Shown here piece by piece: positions 9,564 to 18,754 of a DNA stretch of 64,000 bases. Every line of letters starts with the position of its first letter. The first letter of the stretch is position 1. A program made the translations under genes and the position numbers. Under the pieces are notes generated by a model. The model saw only the letters and a program-made list of their open reading frames with translations, was not told the DNA's origin and made no database searches. This DNA comes from CAVRUD01 sp963724285 (GTDB taxonomy: Bacteria > Chloroflexota > Chloroflexia > Thermomicrobiales > UBA6265): assembly GCA_963724285.1 (NCBI GenBank), contig CAVRUD010000032.1, positions 439,401 to 503,400 of the forward strand, given 5' to 3'.

Positions 9564-9960
9564 TCAGTCCGGAAGGACGGCGATCACCTCGACCTCTAGC
9601 AGGACATCGGGTCCGCCGAGCGCCGCGATGATCAGGCCGGTGTGGGGAGGACGGTGGTCGCCGAAGAAGCGTTGGCGTTCCGCCGTTACCGCCGGGGAGT
9701 CGGCGGGGTTGACCAGATAGGTCGTCACCTTGACCACGTGGTGCAGGTTGGCGCCGGCCGCCTCAGGAACCGTCCGAGGTTGGCGTAAACCTGCTCGGCC
9801 TGACCGGCCGCGTCCCCCGGTGCGACCAGCTCGCCGTTACGTCCCGGGCGACCTGCCCGGCGACATAGATCGTGTTTCCGGCGCGCATAGCGTGGTCGTA
9901 GCTCGCGGGGCGGTGGATGCCTTCCGGCAGATATCGCTCGAAGAATGGCTCTTTGGTCAC
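9564..9960 (-). pseudogene. RidA/YjgF family enamine-imine deaminase, two frameshifts
   Basis: Begins GTG 9958-9960 after a GAGGAG site: MTKEPFFERYLPEGIHRPASYDHA, then NTIYVAGQVARDV. It continues in a second frame (NGELVAPGDAAGQAEQVYANLGRFL) after about 9840, and in a third (AAGANLHHVVKVTTYLVNP... HTGLIIAALGGPDVLLEVEVIAVLPD) after about 9770. The breaks fit single missing bases, one in a GG pair. Reassembled, it has the complete RidA fold, including the GxxxLLEVEVIAV strand that carries many of the family's active-site residues. RidA proteins hydrolyse reactive enamines/imines and often sit in amide or pyrimidine catabolic operons, which fits the amidohydrolases and isochorismatase here. Confidence 0.72.
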
Positions 9961-9999
9961 CGAGGTACTCCTCGTCTCTATTAGCGGGAGAGCTGGGAC

Positions 10000-10909
10000 T
10001 TAGTCCGTAATGCGTGGGTCGAGCGCATCGCGCAGGGCGTCGCCGACGACGTTGATGACCAGGACCGTGAACATGATCGCCAGGCCGGGGAAGGTCACGA
10101 TCCACCAGGCGCGCCGCAAGAAGTTGCGTCCGTCGGCTGAGCATCGCGCCCCATTCGGGCGTCGGGGGCTGGGCGCCCATGCCGAGGAAGCTGAGGCTCG
10201 CGGCCGCCAGAATCGCCCAGGCGATGCCCAGGGTTGCGACGACGAGCAGCGGCGCGAAGACGTTCGGCAGGACGTGGCGCAGCATGATGACCCGGTCCGG
10301 ACAGCCGACGACCCGCGCTGCCTCCACGTACTGGTTCTCGCGCGCCGAGAGCACCGAGCCCCGAATAAGGCGGGCGTATTCCGGGACGGCGGCGACGCCG
10401 ACCGCGATCATGACGTTCGTCAGCGATGGCCCCAGGACGAATGAGACCAGCAGGGCGAGGAGCAACCGGGGGAAGGCGAGCATGACCTCGGCCAGGCGCA
10501 TGATGACGAAATCGATCCAGCCGCGGTAGTACCCGGAGATCAACCCGGCGATCCCGCCGACGACCGCGCCGACGCCGACCGAAATCAGGCCAACCCGCAG
10601 CGAGATCCGCGCCCCATAGAGGATGCGGCTGAGGATGTCGCGGCCCTTGTCGTCGGTGCCGAAGAGGTGGTCCCAACTCGGCGCATTGATGGCATCGCGA
10701 GCGGAGATCTCCGTAGGCGAGTACGGCGCAATGACATCGGCGAAGATGGCCACCAGTATCAGCAGGACCAGCAGCGCGAGCGCCAGGAGGGCAAAAGGGT
10801 TGCGGCGAAACTCCGCCGCGGCGCGGCTTGCACCGCTTCGCCCGCGCTGCTTTTCGGCGCGGTTTTCTCCTTTTGCGGCAAGCAACGATTGGGTCGTGGC
10901 GCTGGCCAC
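10000..10909 (-). CDS. ABC transporter permease DppC/OppC type, one frameshift near the 3' end
   Basis: Inner-membrane permease of a peptide/nickel-class ABC importer. GTG 10907-10909 follows a TAGGAGGA site that overlaps the dppB stop. The product opens with a charged segment, one helix (NPFALLALALLVLLILVAIFADV), the GTDDKGRDILSR motif and five more helices. The EAA loop is EAARVVGCPDRVIMLRHVLPN. The frame is lost near 10142, after PEWGAMLS. One extra C there explains it; the alternative frame reads DGRNFLRRAWWIVTFPG and ends DALRDALDPRITD at the TAA 10000-10002, exactly as family members do. Partner of dppB and dppA; no ATP-binding subunit gene is nearby. Confidence 0.83.
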
Positions 10910-10917
10910 CGGTCCTC

Positions 10918-11841
10918 CTACCGCAAGCGGATGCGCGGATCCAGGTATCCGTAAGCAATGTCGACGAGCAGGTTGGTCAGGATGTAGCAGAAGGTGATGA
11001 GGAAGAGCGCTCCCTGGACGACGGGGAAGTCTCTGCGGAGGAGGGCGTCGACGAAAAGGCTGCCGACGCCCTGGCGGGTGAAGACGATCTCGACGATCAC
11101 CGCGCCGCCGAGGAGTTGACCGGTTTGGATGCCGATGATGGAGACCGCGGGGATGAGCGCGTTGCGCAGGCCGTGGCGGATGACGACACTCCGCTCCCGC
11201 AACCCTTTCGCCCGGGCGGTGCGGACGTGGTCCTGCCCCATCACCTCGATCATGCTCGAGCGGATCAGGCGGGCGACCACGGCGGCCGATGAAAACCCAA
11301 GCGTGATGGCAGGCAAGACAAGGTGACGGAGGCTGCTGCTGCCCGCGATTGGGAACCACTCAAGGCGGACGCCTAGGAGCCAAATGAGAAGGATCCCGAG
11401 CCAGAAGCTGGGCATCGAGACGCCGCCGAGTGACAGGAGCATCGAGAGGTGGTCGATCCAGCTTCGGCGGTACAGCGCGGCCATCACTCCGAGCGGGACG
11501 CCGATGAGGATGGAGACCAGCATCGCCGCCATCGCCAACTGCACCGTCGCCGGCAGCTGTGTCATGAGTTGATCGACGACCGGTTGGTTGCTGAAGACGG
11601 ACCGGCCAAGGTTGCCGCTGACGATCTCCAGCAGGTAATCGACAAACTGGACGGGAATAGGATCATCAAAGCCGTATTGCTCGCGCAGTCGCTGCATATC
11701 TTCGGCCGACATGGCCATGTCGGTCGCCATGATGTCGACCGGGTCGCCCGGCAGGATCCGCAGGGCGACAAACACGGCGGCAACGACCCCGAACATGACC
11801 GGGATGGTCGACAGCAGCCGGACGGCGATCAGCTTACCCAC
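10918..11841 (-). CDS. ABC transporter permease DppB/OppB type
   Basis: First permease of the peptide/nickel-class importer; 307 residues, the usual length. Starts at GTG 11839-11841 with MGKLIAVRLLSTIPVMFGVV as the first helix. The periplasmic segment LPGDPVDIMATD and GNLGRSVFSNQPV are typical of DppB. The cytoplasmic EAA motif is RTARAKGLRERSVVIRHGLRNALIP, contacting the ATPase. The end FLITFCYILTNLLVDIAYGYLDPRIRL is canonical. The stop codon lies within the dppC ribosome binding site, indicating coupled translation. A 14-bp hairpin separates it from dppA. The frame is intact. Confidence 0.9.
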   Translation of the reverse strand: MGKLIAVRLLSTIPVMFGVVAAVFVALRILPGDPVDIMATDMAMSAEDMQRLREQYGFDDPIPVQFVDYLLEIVSGNLGRSVFSNQPVVDQLMTQLPATVQLAMAAMLVSILIGVPLGVMAALYRRSWIDHLSMLLSLGGVSMPSFWLGILLIWLLGVRLEWFPIAGSSSLRHLVLPAITLGFSSAAVVARLIRSSMIEVMGQDHVRTARAKGLRERSVVIRHGLRNALIPAVSIIGIQTGQLLGGAVIVEIVFTRQGVGSLFVDALLRRDFPVVQGALFLITFCYILTNLLVDIAYGYLDPRIRLR

Positions 11842-11880
11842 GGTTCCCTAATCCGTTCCTGAGCGTCGCCGGAGAACGGA

Positions 11881-11911
11881 GCGTGGGAGGCGGCTGCGCC
11901 GCCTCCCACGC
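11881..11911. promoter_or_regulatory. Intercistronic hairpin between dppA and dppB
   Basis: Perfect 14-bp stem with a 3-nt loop (11881-11894 / 11898-11911), lying 10 bases after the dppA stop and 39 bases before dppB. There is no T-run on the minus strand. Such hairpins commonly stabilise the binding-protein mRNA or cause partial termination so the permeases are made at lower level; this role is inferred. Confidence 0.7.
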
Positions 11912-11920
11912 TCGCGCGAT

Positions 11921-13543
11921 CTACTGCTGGAGCCAGGTGTCGTAGAGCACCATGGTGTAACCAGTCGCGTCGGTCGCGAAGTCTTGCGTCCGCTCGTTCA
12001 GGCCGACGACGAAGGTCGTGGCGATCGTTGGGATGAAGAGCGCGTTCTCCATGATGTAGATCTGGATCGCCTTATAGGCCTCGATGCGCTCATTCTGGTC
12101 CTGGATGGTGGTGGCGTTGTCGAGCATCTCGGCGAGCTCGGGAGCACGCCAGCGCGAGAAGGCCCAACCCTCGTCGACGTTGTCCGGGTGGAACATCACG
12201 CTTAGGACCATCGGGTCGGCATGATTCCAGGAGAGCGGGCGGACGTTGTGGTCGCCGCGGGTGCTGGCTTCCTTGTTGGCTGGGTTGGCGAGCTGGAGCA
12301 GCTCGAGGTCGGCGCCAACGTCGCGCCACTGCGCCTGGATCACCTCCGCCTGGGAGCAGCCTGCGCCAGGGAAGCAGATATAGATCATGTGGAGCGGCTG
12401 GCCGTCCTTCTCGCGGATGCCGTCGTCATCCGTATCAATCCACCCGGCGGCTTCGAGGATCGACTTGGCCTGCTCGGGGTCGTAGGAGTAAAGCTCGGCT
12501 TCCGGCGCGTAGTAGATCCAGGACTCGGGAGTGAGGACGCCCTTGTTCGGGATCTCGACGCCGAAGGTCACGAGCTGGCTGATCTCTTCCTGGTTGGTCG
12601 CGTACTCGAGCGCCTTGCGGACCTCGATGTCGTCGGTCGGGAACCGCTCGGTGTTGAGGAGCATCCCGGCGGCAGAGGCCTGGATGATGGACGTGTGGAC
12701 GCGCAGGTCGTCCGACGCCTCAATCGTCTCGACGTCGATGAAGTTGACGTGGGTAATGACGTCGACCTCGCCGGACTCCAGGAGCGCCGTTCGGGTCGCG
12801 GGCTCCTCGGGGAAAGTGTAGATGATTTCGTCGAGGTAGGCCGCTCCCTGGTGCTTGGCGTTGGCCGGGCCCCAGTTGTAGTCGGGATTCTTTCGGAGGG
12901 TGACGTGATCGCCGTCGATCCACTCGACGAAGACGAAGGGTCCGCTGCCGACGGGGTTGCGGCCGAAGTCATCCCCGGACTCGGTGGCGGCGGTCGGCGA
13001 CTTGATGCCGAAGAGTTCGTTGCTGATGATCGCCAGGAACGGCGCGTACGGCTCGGAGAAGACGACATCGACGGAGTACTCGTCGACGACCGTTGTGCTT
13101 GCGTACGGACCCCAGTAGCCGGCGGTCGTCACCGAGCGCGTGGCCGGGTCCTTGATCCGATCGAAGTTGAACTTGACCGCCTCGGCGTTGAAGGGAGTCC
13201 CGTCGTGGAAGGTCACCCCTTCGCGGAGAGTCAGCCGCCAGGTCAGACCGTCGGCCGATTGCTCCCAGCTTGTCGCGAGCCACGGGTGATACGCGCCGGT
13301 GCTATCGACCGCGACGAGGCTGTCGAAGATCTGCCGGGTGATGTACTCGTTGTAGCGAGAGGCACTCTTGTCGGTATCCAAGGTGTCCGGGGACTGTGCT
13401 TGTGCGACACGTAGGATGCCGCCGCTCTGCGCCTGAGCGTAGACAGTCGAGGATCTGCCACCGCCGGCGCCCAGCGCGGCCACCAGCATCGGCGCAACGA
13501 GCACCAACACAAGCAAACGGAACGAGATCGACCGCATCTCCAA
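11921..13543 (-). CDS. ABC transporter substrate-binding protein, family 5 (DppA/OppA-like)
   Basis: Extracytoplasmic binding protein of the dpp-type importer, 540 residues, intact. ATG 13541-13543 has an AGGAGG site 5-6 bases upstream. An N-terminal export signal (SISFRLLVLVLVAPMLVAALGA) ends near AQAQSGG; no lipobox is evident. Family motifs: PDTLDTDKSASRYNEYITRQIFDSL, DGLTWRLTLREGVTFHDGTPFNAEAVKFNFDR, NPVGSGPFVF, RNVP-like LLNTERFPTDDIEVRKALEYA, and the C-terminal LFIPTI segment. Ligand is unpredictable from the sequence; the neighbouring hydrolases suggest amide- or peptide-like compounds. Its own promoter with a palindromic operator is proposed at 13826-13872. Confidence 0.9.
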   Translation of the reverse strand: MEMRSISFRLLVLVLVAPMLVAALGAGGGRSSTVYAQAQSGGILRVAQAQSPDTLDTDKSASRYNEYITRQIFDSLVAVDSTGAYHPWLATSWEQSADGLTWRLTLREGVTFHDGTPFNAEAVKFNFDRIKDPATRSVTTAGYWGPYASTTVVDEYSVDVVFSEPYAPFLAIISNELFGIKSPTAATESGDDFGRNPVGSGPFVFVEWIDGDHVTLRKNPDYNWGPANAKHQGAAYLDEIIYTFPEEPATRTALLESGEVDVITHVNFIDVETIEASDDLRVHTSIIQASAAGMLLNTERFPTDDIEVRKALEYATNQEEISQLVTFGVEIPNKGVLTPESWIYYAPEAELYSYDPEQAKSILEAAGWIDTDDDGIREKDGQPLHMIYICFPGAGCSQAEVIQAQWRDVGADLELLQLANPANKEASTRGDHNVRPLSWNHADPMVLSVMFHPDNVDEGWAFSRWRAPELAEMLDNATTIQDQNERIEAYKAIQIYIMENALFIPTIATTFVVGLNERTQDFATDATGYTMVLYDTWLQQ

Positions 13544-13923
13544 TCCTCCTGGGCGCCTGACGCGCCGGCTCTATGCTCGATACCGCGCCAACGTTTGGAT
13601 GAGAAGAACGAGGTTTTGGATTTGGAGCCCTTTGATCGCTGCCGGCCGACGGATATGCTGGGAGCGGGGAGTCTGGCTAAGCATCGAGGCCGGCGGCGGG
13701 GATCGCCGCGGCCCGTTAGGCAAAGCCGTCGCTACCTTGGACGCGCATCGATCGCGATGCGATCGATTTGCCAGGTTCGGAGGGCCCCGAACGTCAAGGC
13801 CCGTTGGGGTATGGCTGGATTGTGACGACTGTCGACAGTCGATACGCTATCAGCCGCCTATATGGGTGTCAACCCCACCCAGGGACGCCTCGGTGTCGAC
13901 GTTTTGGTCGCGATTGCCCAATG
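13544..13923. other. Intergenic leader region upstream of dppA
   Basis: No gene is seen. It holds the proposed dppA promoter/operator (13826-13872) and a perfect 9-bp dyad with a 3-nt spacer at 13747-13767 (ATCGATCGC / GCGATCGAT), inside what would be a long dppA 5' leader. The dyad could be a second operator or an RNA hairpin. Confidence 0.55.
13826..13872 (-). promoter_or_regulatory. Proposed dppA promoter with palindromic operator at the start site
   Basis: On the minus strand TTGACA (13872-13867) is followed after 17 bases by TAGCGT (13849-13844). Two bases further comes the perfect 16-bp palindrome CGACTGTCGACAGTCG (13841-13826). The palindrome core recurs just after the -10 of the GntR gene, pointing to a shared repressor. 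Binding is inferred. Confidence 0.55.
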
Positions 13924-14949
13924 CTAGCTGCTGACCTCCTCAATTTCGCCGAAGAAGCAGGCCCAGTCTCCCTGGTAGACGCTGGGCAGCGTGCGTAGGC
14001 CGAAGATCTGCCCATCGCACGGGGCACGAACCTCCGACAGCGTCGCGCCGTACAGATCGGTGATGGTTGCGATCAGTGTCCCTTCGGCGATCGGGGTGCG
14101 GAAGGAGATCCCCGGCGCTGGAACGAAAAATCCGCCGACCTCCGCAAGGAGCGTCTGCTGTTTGCCGAGATGCCAATGCTCCGCGTAGCGCGCTTCTCCC
14201 GCGATCATGCGGTAGTGGCGCATGACGTTCAGGTAGCCCTCTTTCAACGCCTCGCCGTTGGCATGAAACTCCTGGGGCATCGTCGCGCACAGACCGCCCA
14301 GTTCGACCGTGATCGCGCCCTTATCCTGGGCGGCCATGACCGAGGTAGGGCTTCCGGACGGGCCGATAGGCCGGAGGATGAGGTCCCACCTCGGACCCAT
14401 GGCCTTCGCCAGCTCGAGCCCGGCCGTCGTTGCGTTGTAGAACTGGGCCCAGGCGAGATAGGAGTGGGCTCCGCCGGAATGGACAGTGATGAGCAGGTCG
14501 GCCTTGGCGCTGAGTTCCTGGTGGTGGGCCCAGGCAACGCGCTCGCTCGGGAAGCCGTTCGCCTTTCCCGGGTAGATGCGGTTCATGTCGTAGGTGAAGC
14601 CGTCGAACGGGTTGCCGCGTTGCTGCGCTTCGAAGGCGAGGACGTTGTGGACCGGGACACAGACGAGGGTGCCGCTGAGCTGTTGCGGGTCGAGGTCAGC
14701 GAGCAGCTTGTGGATCGAGAGCGGTCCTTCCGGCTCATCGCCGTGGATCGCCCCGTCGATCCAGAGGACAGGGCCGGGCTTCACGCCCTGGACCACGATC
14801 ACCGGGATCGACAGTTGCTCGCCGCCCGGGCGTCTAGAGACAGGGATGACGCCGGTTGCCCGTTCTCCGGGAGCAGCGACCGCGGTACCGACCGAGAACG
14901 TATCCACGCTTCCCTTTACCTTTCCTGACTCATCTGCCAAAGCGATCAT
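13924..14949 (-). CDS. Succinylglutamate desuccinylase/aspartoacylase (AstE/AspA) family zinc hydrolase
   Basis: Zinc carboxypeptidase-like deacylase that removes acyl groups from N-acyl amino acids or similar amides. The metal site is visible: GAIHGDEPEG (His and Glu ligands) and VHSGGAHSY (third His), with the arginine-bearing NPFDGFTYDMNRIYPG typical of the family. The C-terminal part (GISFRTPIAEGTLIATITDLYG...VRAPCDGQIFGLR) forms the beta-barrel 'lid'. I start at ATG 14947-14949 (MIALADESGKVKGSVDTFSVG); the upstream open frame is Arg/Pro-rich and lies in the regulatory region. 341 residues, intact. It belongs to the same minus-strand cluster as the transporter and amidohydrolases. Confidence 0.85.
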   Translation of the reverse strand: MIALADESGKVKGSVDTFSVGTAVAAPGERATGVIPVSRRPGGEQLSIPVIVVQGVKPGPVLWIDGAIHGDEPEGPLSIHKLLADLDPQQLSGTLVCVPVHNVLAFEAQQRGNPFDGFTYDMNRIYPGKANGFPSERVAWAHHQELSAKADLLITVHSGGAHSYLAWAQFYNATTAGLELAKAMGPRWDLILRPIGPSGSPTSVMAAQDKGAITVELGGLCATMPQEFHANGEALKEGYLNVMRHYRMIAGEARYAEHWHLGKQQTLLAEVGGFFVPAPGISFRTPIAEGTLIATITDLYGATLSEVRAPCDGQIFGLRTLPSVYQGDWACFFGEIEEVSS

Positions 14950-15375
14950 GCGGGCTCGCAAGACGGGTTCAGTTCGGACGTGGGACGCTTTGCACCTCCT
15001 GTATCGACGCGCTTCGTGGTCTGCACCGCCAGCGGGGCGCACGCGCGCCGGGTCGACGGTCCCGGGGCCCTTTCCCACCTCCCGCCGTTTCGACCCTGCC
15101 GACGTGCGACGCGTCCGACACGATGGCTCGTGTACTCGGGTGTCGCCTCGGGGACGAGGCGGACGGGCGAGGGAGTGCAAGCCAGTGCGTATGCGGGTAA
15201 ACCACTTTTGCGAATCGTTGCCTGAGTGTACAATGTTGACTGTCGACATTCGACTCAACTTGAGCACGCCTCGCCGGCGATTTGTCGCCATGGCATCATT
15301 TCGCCGCGTTTACGTCTGATCCGTACGCGTGTATGCGTCGATCGGCCGCCAACCTAGCGATTGGCCTGTAGGATC
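14950..15375. other. Divergent intergenic region between the AstE-like gene and gntR
   Basis: About 425 bases without a gene. It contains the proposed gntR promoter and operator (15229-15254). The remaining part is GC-rich, and I see no further motif in it. Confidence 0.5.
15229..15254 (+). promoter_or_regulatory. Proposed gntR -10 box and operator
   Basis: TACAAT (15229-15234) is followed directly by the imperfect palindrome GTTGACTGTCGACATTCGAC (15235-15254), centred on TGTCGACA. The core GACTGTCGACA matches the dppA operator. A weak TTGCGA lies at 15208-15213. The arrangement suits autorepression by the adjacent GntR protein. Confidence 0.55.
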
Positions 15376-16076
15376 ATGGGCAGCCTCTTCTCCGAGGTGC
15401 AACCAAAGCCGCTGAGCGACCTGGCGCTTGAGCACGTCCGCGAAGCGATCGTCGACGGTCGATTCCCGCCCGACGCGTCCATCAATCAGGCGGAACTCGC
15501 CAAGCAGCTGGGGATCAGCCGGGCGCCGCTTCGCGAGGCATTACACATGCTCCAACAGGAGGGGTTGGTGGAGAACCAGCCCTTTCCCGGAACCATCGTG
15601 ACTCCGCTCACCGCCGAGAGCCTTCAGGAGCTGCAGTCACTCCTCCGCCTCCTCGAAAAGTTCGCGGCGGAGCAGGTGCTTGAGCGCGCCACGGATGCCG
15701 ACCTCGCTATCCTCGAAGAGATCGTTGTCGAAATGGCCGGTTCTGTCGCAACGGCGATCTCGACGCCGTCAACGACGCCGACATCCGCTTGCACTCCAAA
15801 GTCATCGAGTTGAGTGGGCATAGCTTGCTCGTTAAGGTCTGGGGCACGTACGTCCAGCAGATTCGCCGTGTGCTTTCGCTGCGCAACCGGGCGAACGTGG
15901 ACTTGCGGACCTTGGCGCAGATGCATTGCGAACTGGTCGACGCCATGGTCCAGCATGACGTGGATGCCGTCTGTCAGTTCTATGCCGTCCACGGAAGTGA
16001 CCTGGCGGCGACGATCGGCAAGATGCTCAATCACCGGAGACACATCGGCAAACGGCGTTTCGGACATTCCGCTTAG
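15376..16076 (+). CDS. GntR family transcriptional regulator (FadR/FCD type), one frameshift
   Basis: N-terminal winged helix: PLSDLALEHVREAIVDGRFPPDASINQAELAKQLGISRAPLREALHMLQQEGLV, the classic GntR DNA-binding block. It is followed by a helical FCD-type effector domain. The frame breaks near 15740 after EEIVVEMAG. One missing base there joins it to the second frame, which reads NGDLDAVNDADIRLHSKVIELSGHSLLVKVWGTYVQQIRRVL and ends FGHSA, giving a normal 233-residue protein. Start ATG 15376 with AGGA upstream. FCD regulators bind small carboxylate effectors via Asp/His residues. Palindromes near this gene and at dppA are its likely targets. The stop lies 3 bases before the aminotransferase start. 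Confidence 0.78.
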
Positions 16077-16079
16077 GTC

Positions 16080-17278
16080 ATGAGTGACGGCGCTGTGCGC
16101 GTCCCGGTTGGAGGTGAGGTGTACGTCCCACTGGTCGATGTCGCCTGGCAGCACCGCCAGGTCCGGCCGCAGATCGACGCGGCGATCGACCGGCTGTTGA
16201 CTGACCCGTCCTGCGACGACCTCAGCTTCGTCCAGGGATTGGAGCGGCAATTTGGTGAGATCGTTGAGGAGCCGCCATTGCGTTGCCGTTCATTCCGGTC
16301 TGGCGGCAGAATTTCTAGTCTTGAAGGCGGCTGGGATTGGCCCTGGTGACGAGGTGATCACCGCGCCAAATAGCGACCTGGCGACGACCGCCGCGATTAG
16401 CCACGCCGGGGCTACGCTTCGTCCTCGTCGACATCGACCCAGCGACCTATAACCTCGATCCAAACTTGGTCGAGGCGGCGATTACGCCGCGGACGCGGGC
16501 GATCGTGCCCGTCCACATGTACGGGCTTCCCGCCGAGCTCGATCCGATCATCGAGATCGCTCGGCGCCACGATTTGCTGGTGATCGAGGATGCGACGCTG
16601 GCGCTCGGCGCGTCGTATCGTGGCCGACCCGCCGGGACGCTCGGTGATGCCGCGTTCTTCTCCTTCGCGCCGCGCAAGGTCATGGGCGGCGCCGGCAACG
16701 GCGGCATGGTCGTGACAGGTGACGCGGACCTCGCCCGCGCCGTGCGGCTCTGCGGGCATATGGACTGGCCCCGAGCGGAGCGAACTGCCGGCCGCCCAAC
16801 GGCAGAGCGCGGCCGGCGGCGAACCACGAGGCCGAGGGTTATAACCTGAAGCTCGATGGCATCCAGGCGGCGATCATCGGCGAAAAGTTGCGCTGCCTGG
16901 ACGATTGGCAGGCGCGCCGTCAGGCCGTGGCGGATGACTATGGCGCGCGCCTGGCGGAGTTCCTGGGGTCGTGCTGCCGGCCGTGCCCGCTAATGTTCGT
17001 CACGCGTGGCGGAATTACGTCATCCAGGTGCCGGAACGGGATCGGGTACGGGCTTCCCTCCGCGAGCAGGGCGTGGCAACGTCTGTGCTCTATATCCCTC
17101 CGGTCCACCTCCAGGCGGTCTACCGAGGAGTCGGCTATGCCCAAGGAGACTTTCCCGCGAGCCGAAGCGGCCGCCCGGAAACCTGCTGGCCTTGCCGATG
17201 CACCCCGGACTGGACTCCTCTCAGATCGCGTACGTCGCGGACGCGCTGGTGCGGCCCTCGATCGGGTCGCTGAGTTAG
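16080..17278 (+). pseudogene. DegT/DnrJ/EryC1/StrS-family aminotransferase, about five frameshifts
   Basis: Pieces in different frames rebuild one PLP-dependent sugar aminotransferase-like protein. In order they are VPLVDVAWQHRQVRPQIDAAI, VAVHSGLAAEFLVLKAAGIGPGDEVITAP, VDIDPATYNLDP, VPVHMYGLPAELDPI, LLVIEDATLALGASYRGRPAGT, and FFSFAPRKVMGGAGNGGMVVT with the PLP-binding Lys. The remainder is YNLKLDGIQAAIIGEKL, WRNYVIQVPERDRVRASLREQG, VHLQAVYRGVGY and LLALPMHPGLDSSQIAYV. The frame changes at about 16250, 16420, 16790, 16965 and 17155. So many breaks in 1.2 kb point to decay or to very poor consensus here. It starts 3 bases after gntR. A sugar-aminotransferase role is not obviously linked to the surrounding hydrolases. 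Confidence 0.65.
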
Positions 17279-17306
17279 CGGACGCGGATGGAGCGAAGGA
17301 GCATAG

Positions 17307-18012
17307 ATGAACGACTTCTCCGATGACTACGACGTGGACGATCCGTACTTGAATTTCCGCCCGCCGCTGCCCGATCCGGCCGATCGCGCCGGGGATCGCG
17401 GCGCTGCTCGTCATCGACATGCAGTACGCCGACGCCTCGCTCGATGCCGGCATCTTTGCGGACAAGCGCGCCCGCGGCTTGACTGCCGGGCTTGACTACT
17501 ATGGCGAGTGCATGACGAGGATTGTCTCCGTAAACCAGGAGTTGATCCGCGCGTGCCGGGCCGTCGGGATCGAGGTGATCTACAGCCGCATCCAGTCGAT
17601 GTCGCCCGATGGCCGTGATCGAGGCGGTGCGCACAAGGACCTGAAGATCTTCAGTCCACCGGGGTCACCGGAGGCCCAGATCTTGGAGGAGTTGGCGCCG
17701 GAGCCGAACGAGCTCGTCTTCTCCAAGACTTCCGGCAGTTCCTTCAACGGCACGACGCTCGACTTTGTGCTGAAGAACATGGGGATCAAAACGCTTCTGA
17801 TGACGGGCGTGATGACAAGCGGCTGCGTCGAATCGTCGGTGCGCGATGCGAAGGACCTCGGCTACGGGGTGGTCGTCGTTCACGACGCCTGCGCGTCTTG
17901 GACCGAAGAGCTGCACACCGCCTCCTTGCGCGTGATGCATGGCGTGTTCGCCAAGGTGCGGGACTCTGCTTGGGCTCTCGATCGCATCAACGCCCATCCG
18001 CCTCGGCGCTGA
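17307..18012 (+). CDS. Isochorismatase-like cysteine hydrolase, one frameshift
   Basis: Cysteine hydrolase of the isochorismatase superfamily, many of which cleave amides such as ureidoacrylate, N-carbamoylsarcosine or maleamate. ATG 17307 follows AAGGAG. After YLNFRPPLPDP the frame shifts near 17380 and continues IAPGIAALLVIDMQYADASLDAG. The catalytic triad is visible: Asp in VIDMQ, Lys in VFSKTSGSSF, and Cys in MTSGCVESSVRDAKDLGY, with the cis-peptide-type GVMTSGC. The 3' part (17419-18012) is intact. Together with RidA and the amidohydrolases it suggests stepwise breakdown of an amide or ureido compound, which is only an inference. Confidence 0.8.
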
Positions 18013-18370
18013 TCACTGTGGCGCGCCACTAACCGCCCGTTGTTGTTGACGGTGATGTCGATGGTCCATTCCCGTCGACGTGTTCTGGCGATACTAGACC
18101 GTACCTCCGGATGTTCTAACCATTAGGTGTTCGAGTGTCTCGGCGACAACCACCCAGGCGCGGTGGTGAGGCAACCGCGCGAGCGACCCCCGTCGGACCC
18201 GCGATCTGAACCGTGATAGACCGGCGCACCTGGATAAGGAATGCAAGGAATGCGAGATAGTAGCCGCGTTTGGTCCGGTGTTGACTACTCCGCCTGGGAA
18301 AACGATCAGGTGGCCATAGGCTGCGCCGTCTACATGTCGCCCGGGGCTCCACGGCCCGGGCTCAACGTCA
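18013..18370. other. Non-coding stretch, nothing recognised
   Basis: No convincing open frame or RNA was found between the isochorismatase gene and the repeat at 18371. Codon usage of the short frames present is not coding-like. Confidence 0.4.
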
Positions 18371-18480
18371 CAGCCTCTCCGAGGCTACCGAAGACGGTTC
18401 CCTAGCCTCGGAGAGGCTGTCCGGTTCAGCCCGGGCCAACCCTGGGCCAACCTTGGGCCGTGAGCCCCGGGCGACGGTCG
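18371..18480. repeat. Dispersed AGCCTCGGAGAGGCT element, copy a, two 11-bp units
   Basis: A 17-bp inverted repeat (18371-18387 / 18403-18419) is followed by tandem 11-mers GGGCCAACCCT and GGGCCAACCTT (18433-18460), then GTGAGCCCCGGGCG. Related copies lie at 49561, 56481 and 58325. The rest of the gap to 18754 shows only a possible TATACT at 18687-18692 ahead of the rhodanese gene. Confidence 0.75.
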
Positions 18481-18754
18481 GCGACGCGATCTCCCGTCCT
18501 ATCACCGCCCCAAAAACACGCGATCAATATCGCAACCCTCATCAGCCAAGCGTCCGCCGCGCCCGAAATTAGATTCCCGGGCGACAACAAACCGCGGCCA
18601 CTGGTTCTCCGCACCCTTGCCACCCGGCGGTATGATCTCTATGACCGCCGGACGCCGCGGCGAGCGGGTTTGTGGCCTCCCGGCTGTATACTTGACCAAG
18701 TTGTGAGGAATAGACGGTCGTTCGGCCGCTTCATCATACATAAAGGACGGAATC

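Noticed and set aside
9725..11359. A 544-residue minus-strand frame including the DppC permease
   Set aside because: Only the middle part is DppC; the beginning is a shadow of dppB and the end belongs to RidA. The real gene starts at GTG 10909.
12221..13414. 397-residue plus-strand frame antisense to dppA
   Set aside because: Val/Asp/Arg-rich shadow of the intact dppA gene, with no family resemblance.
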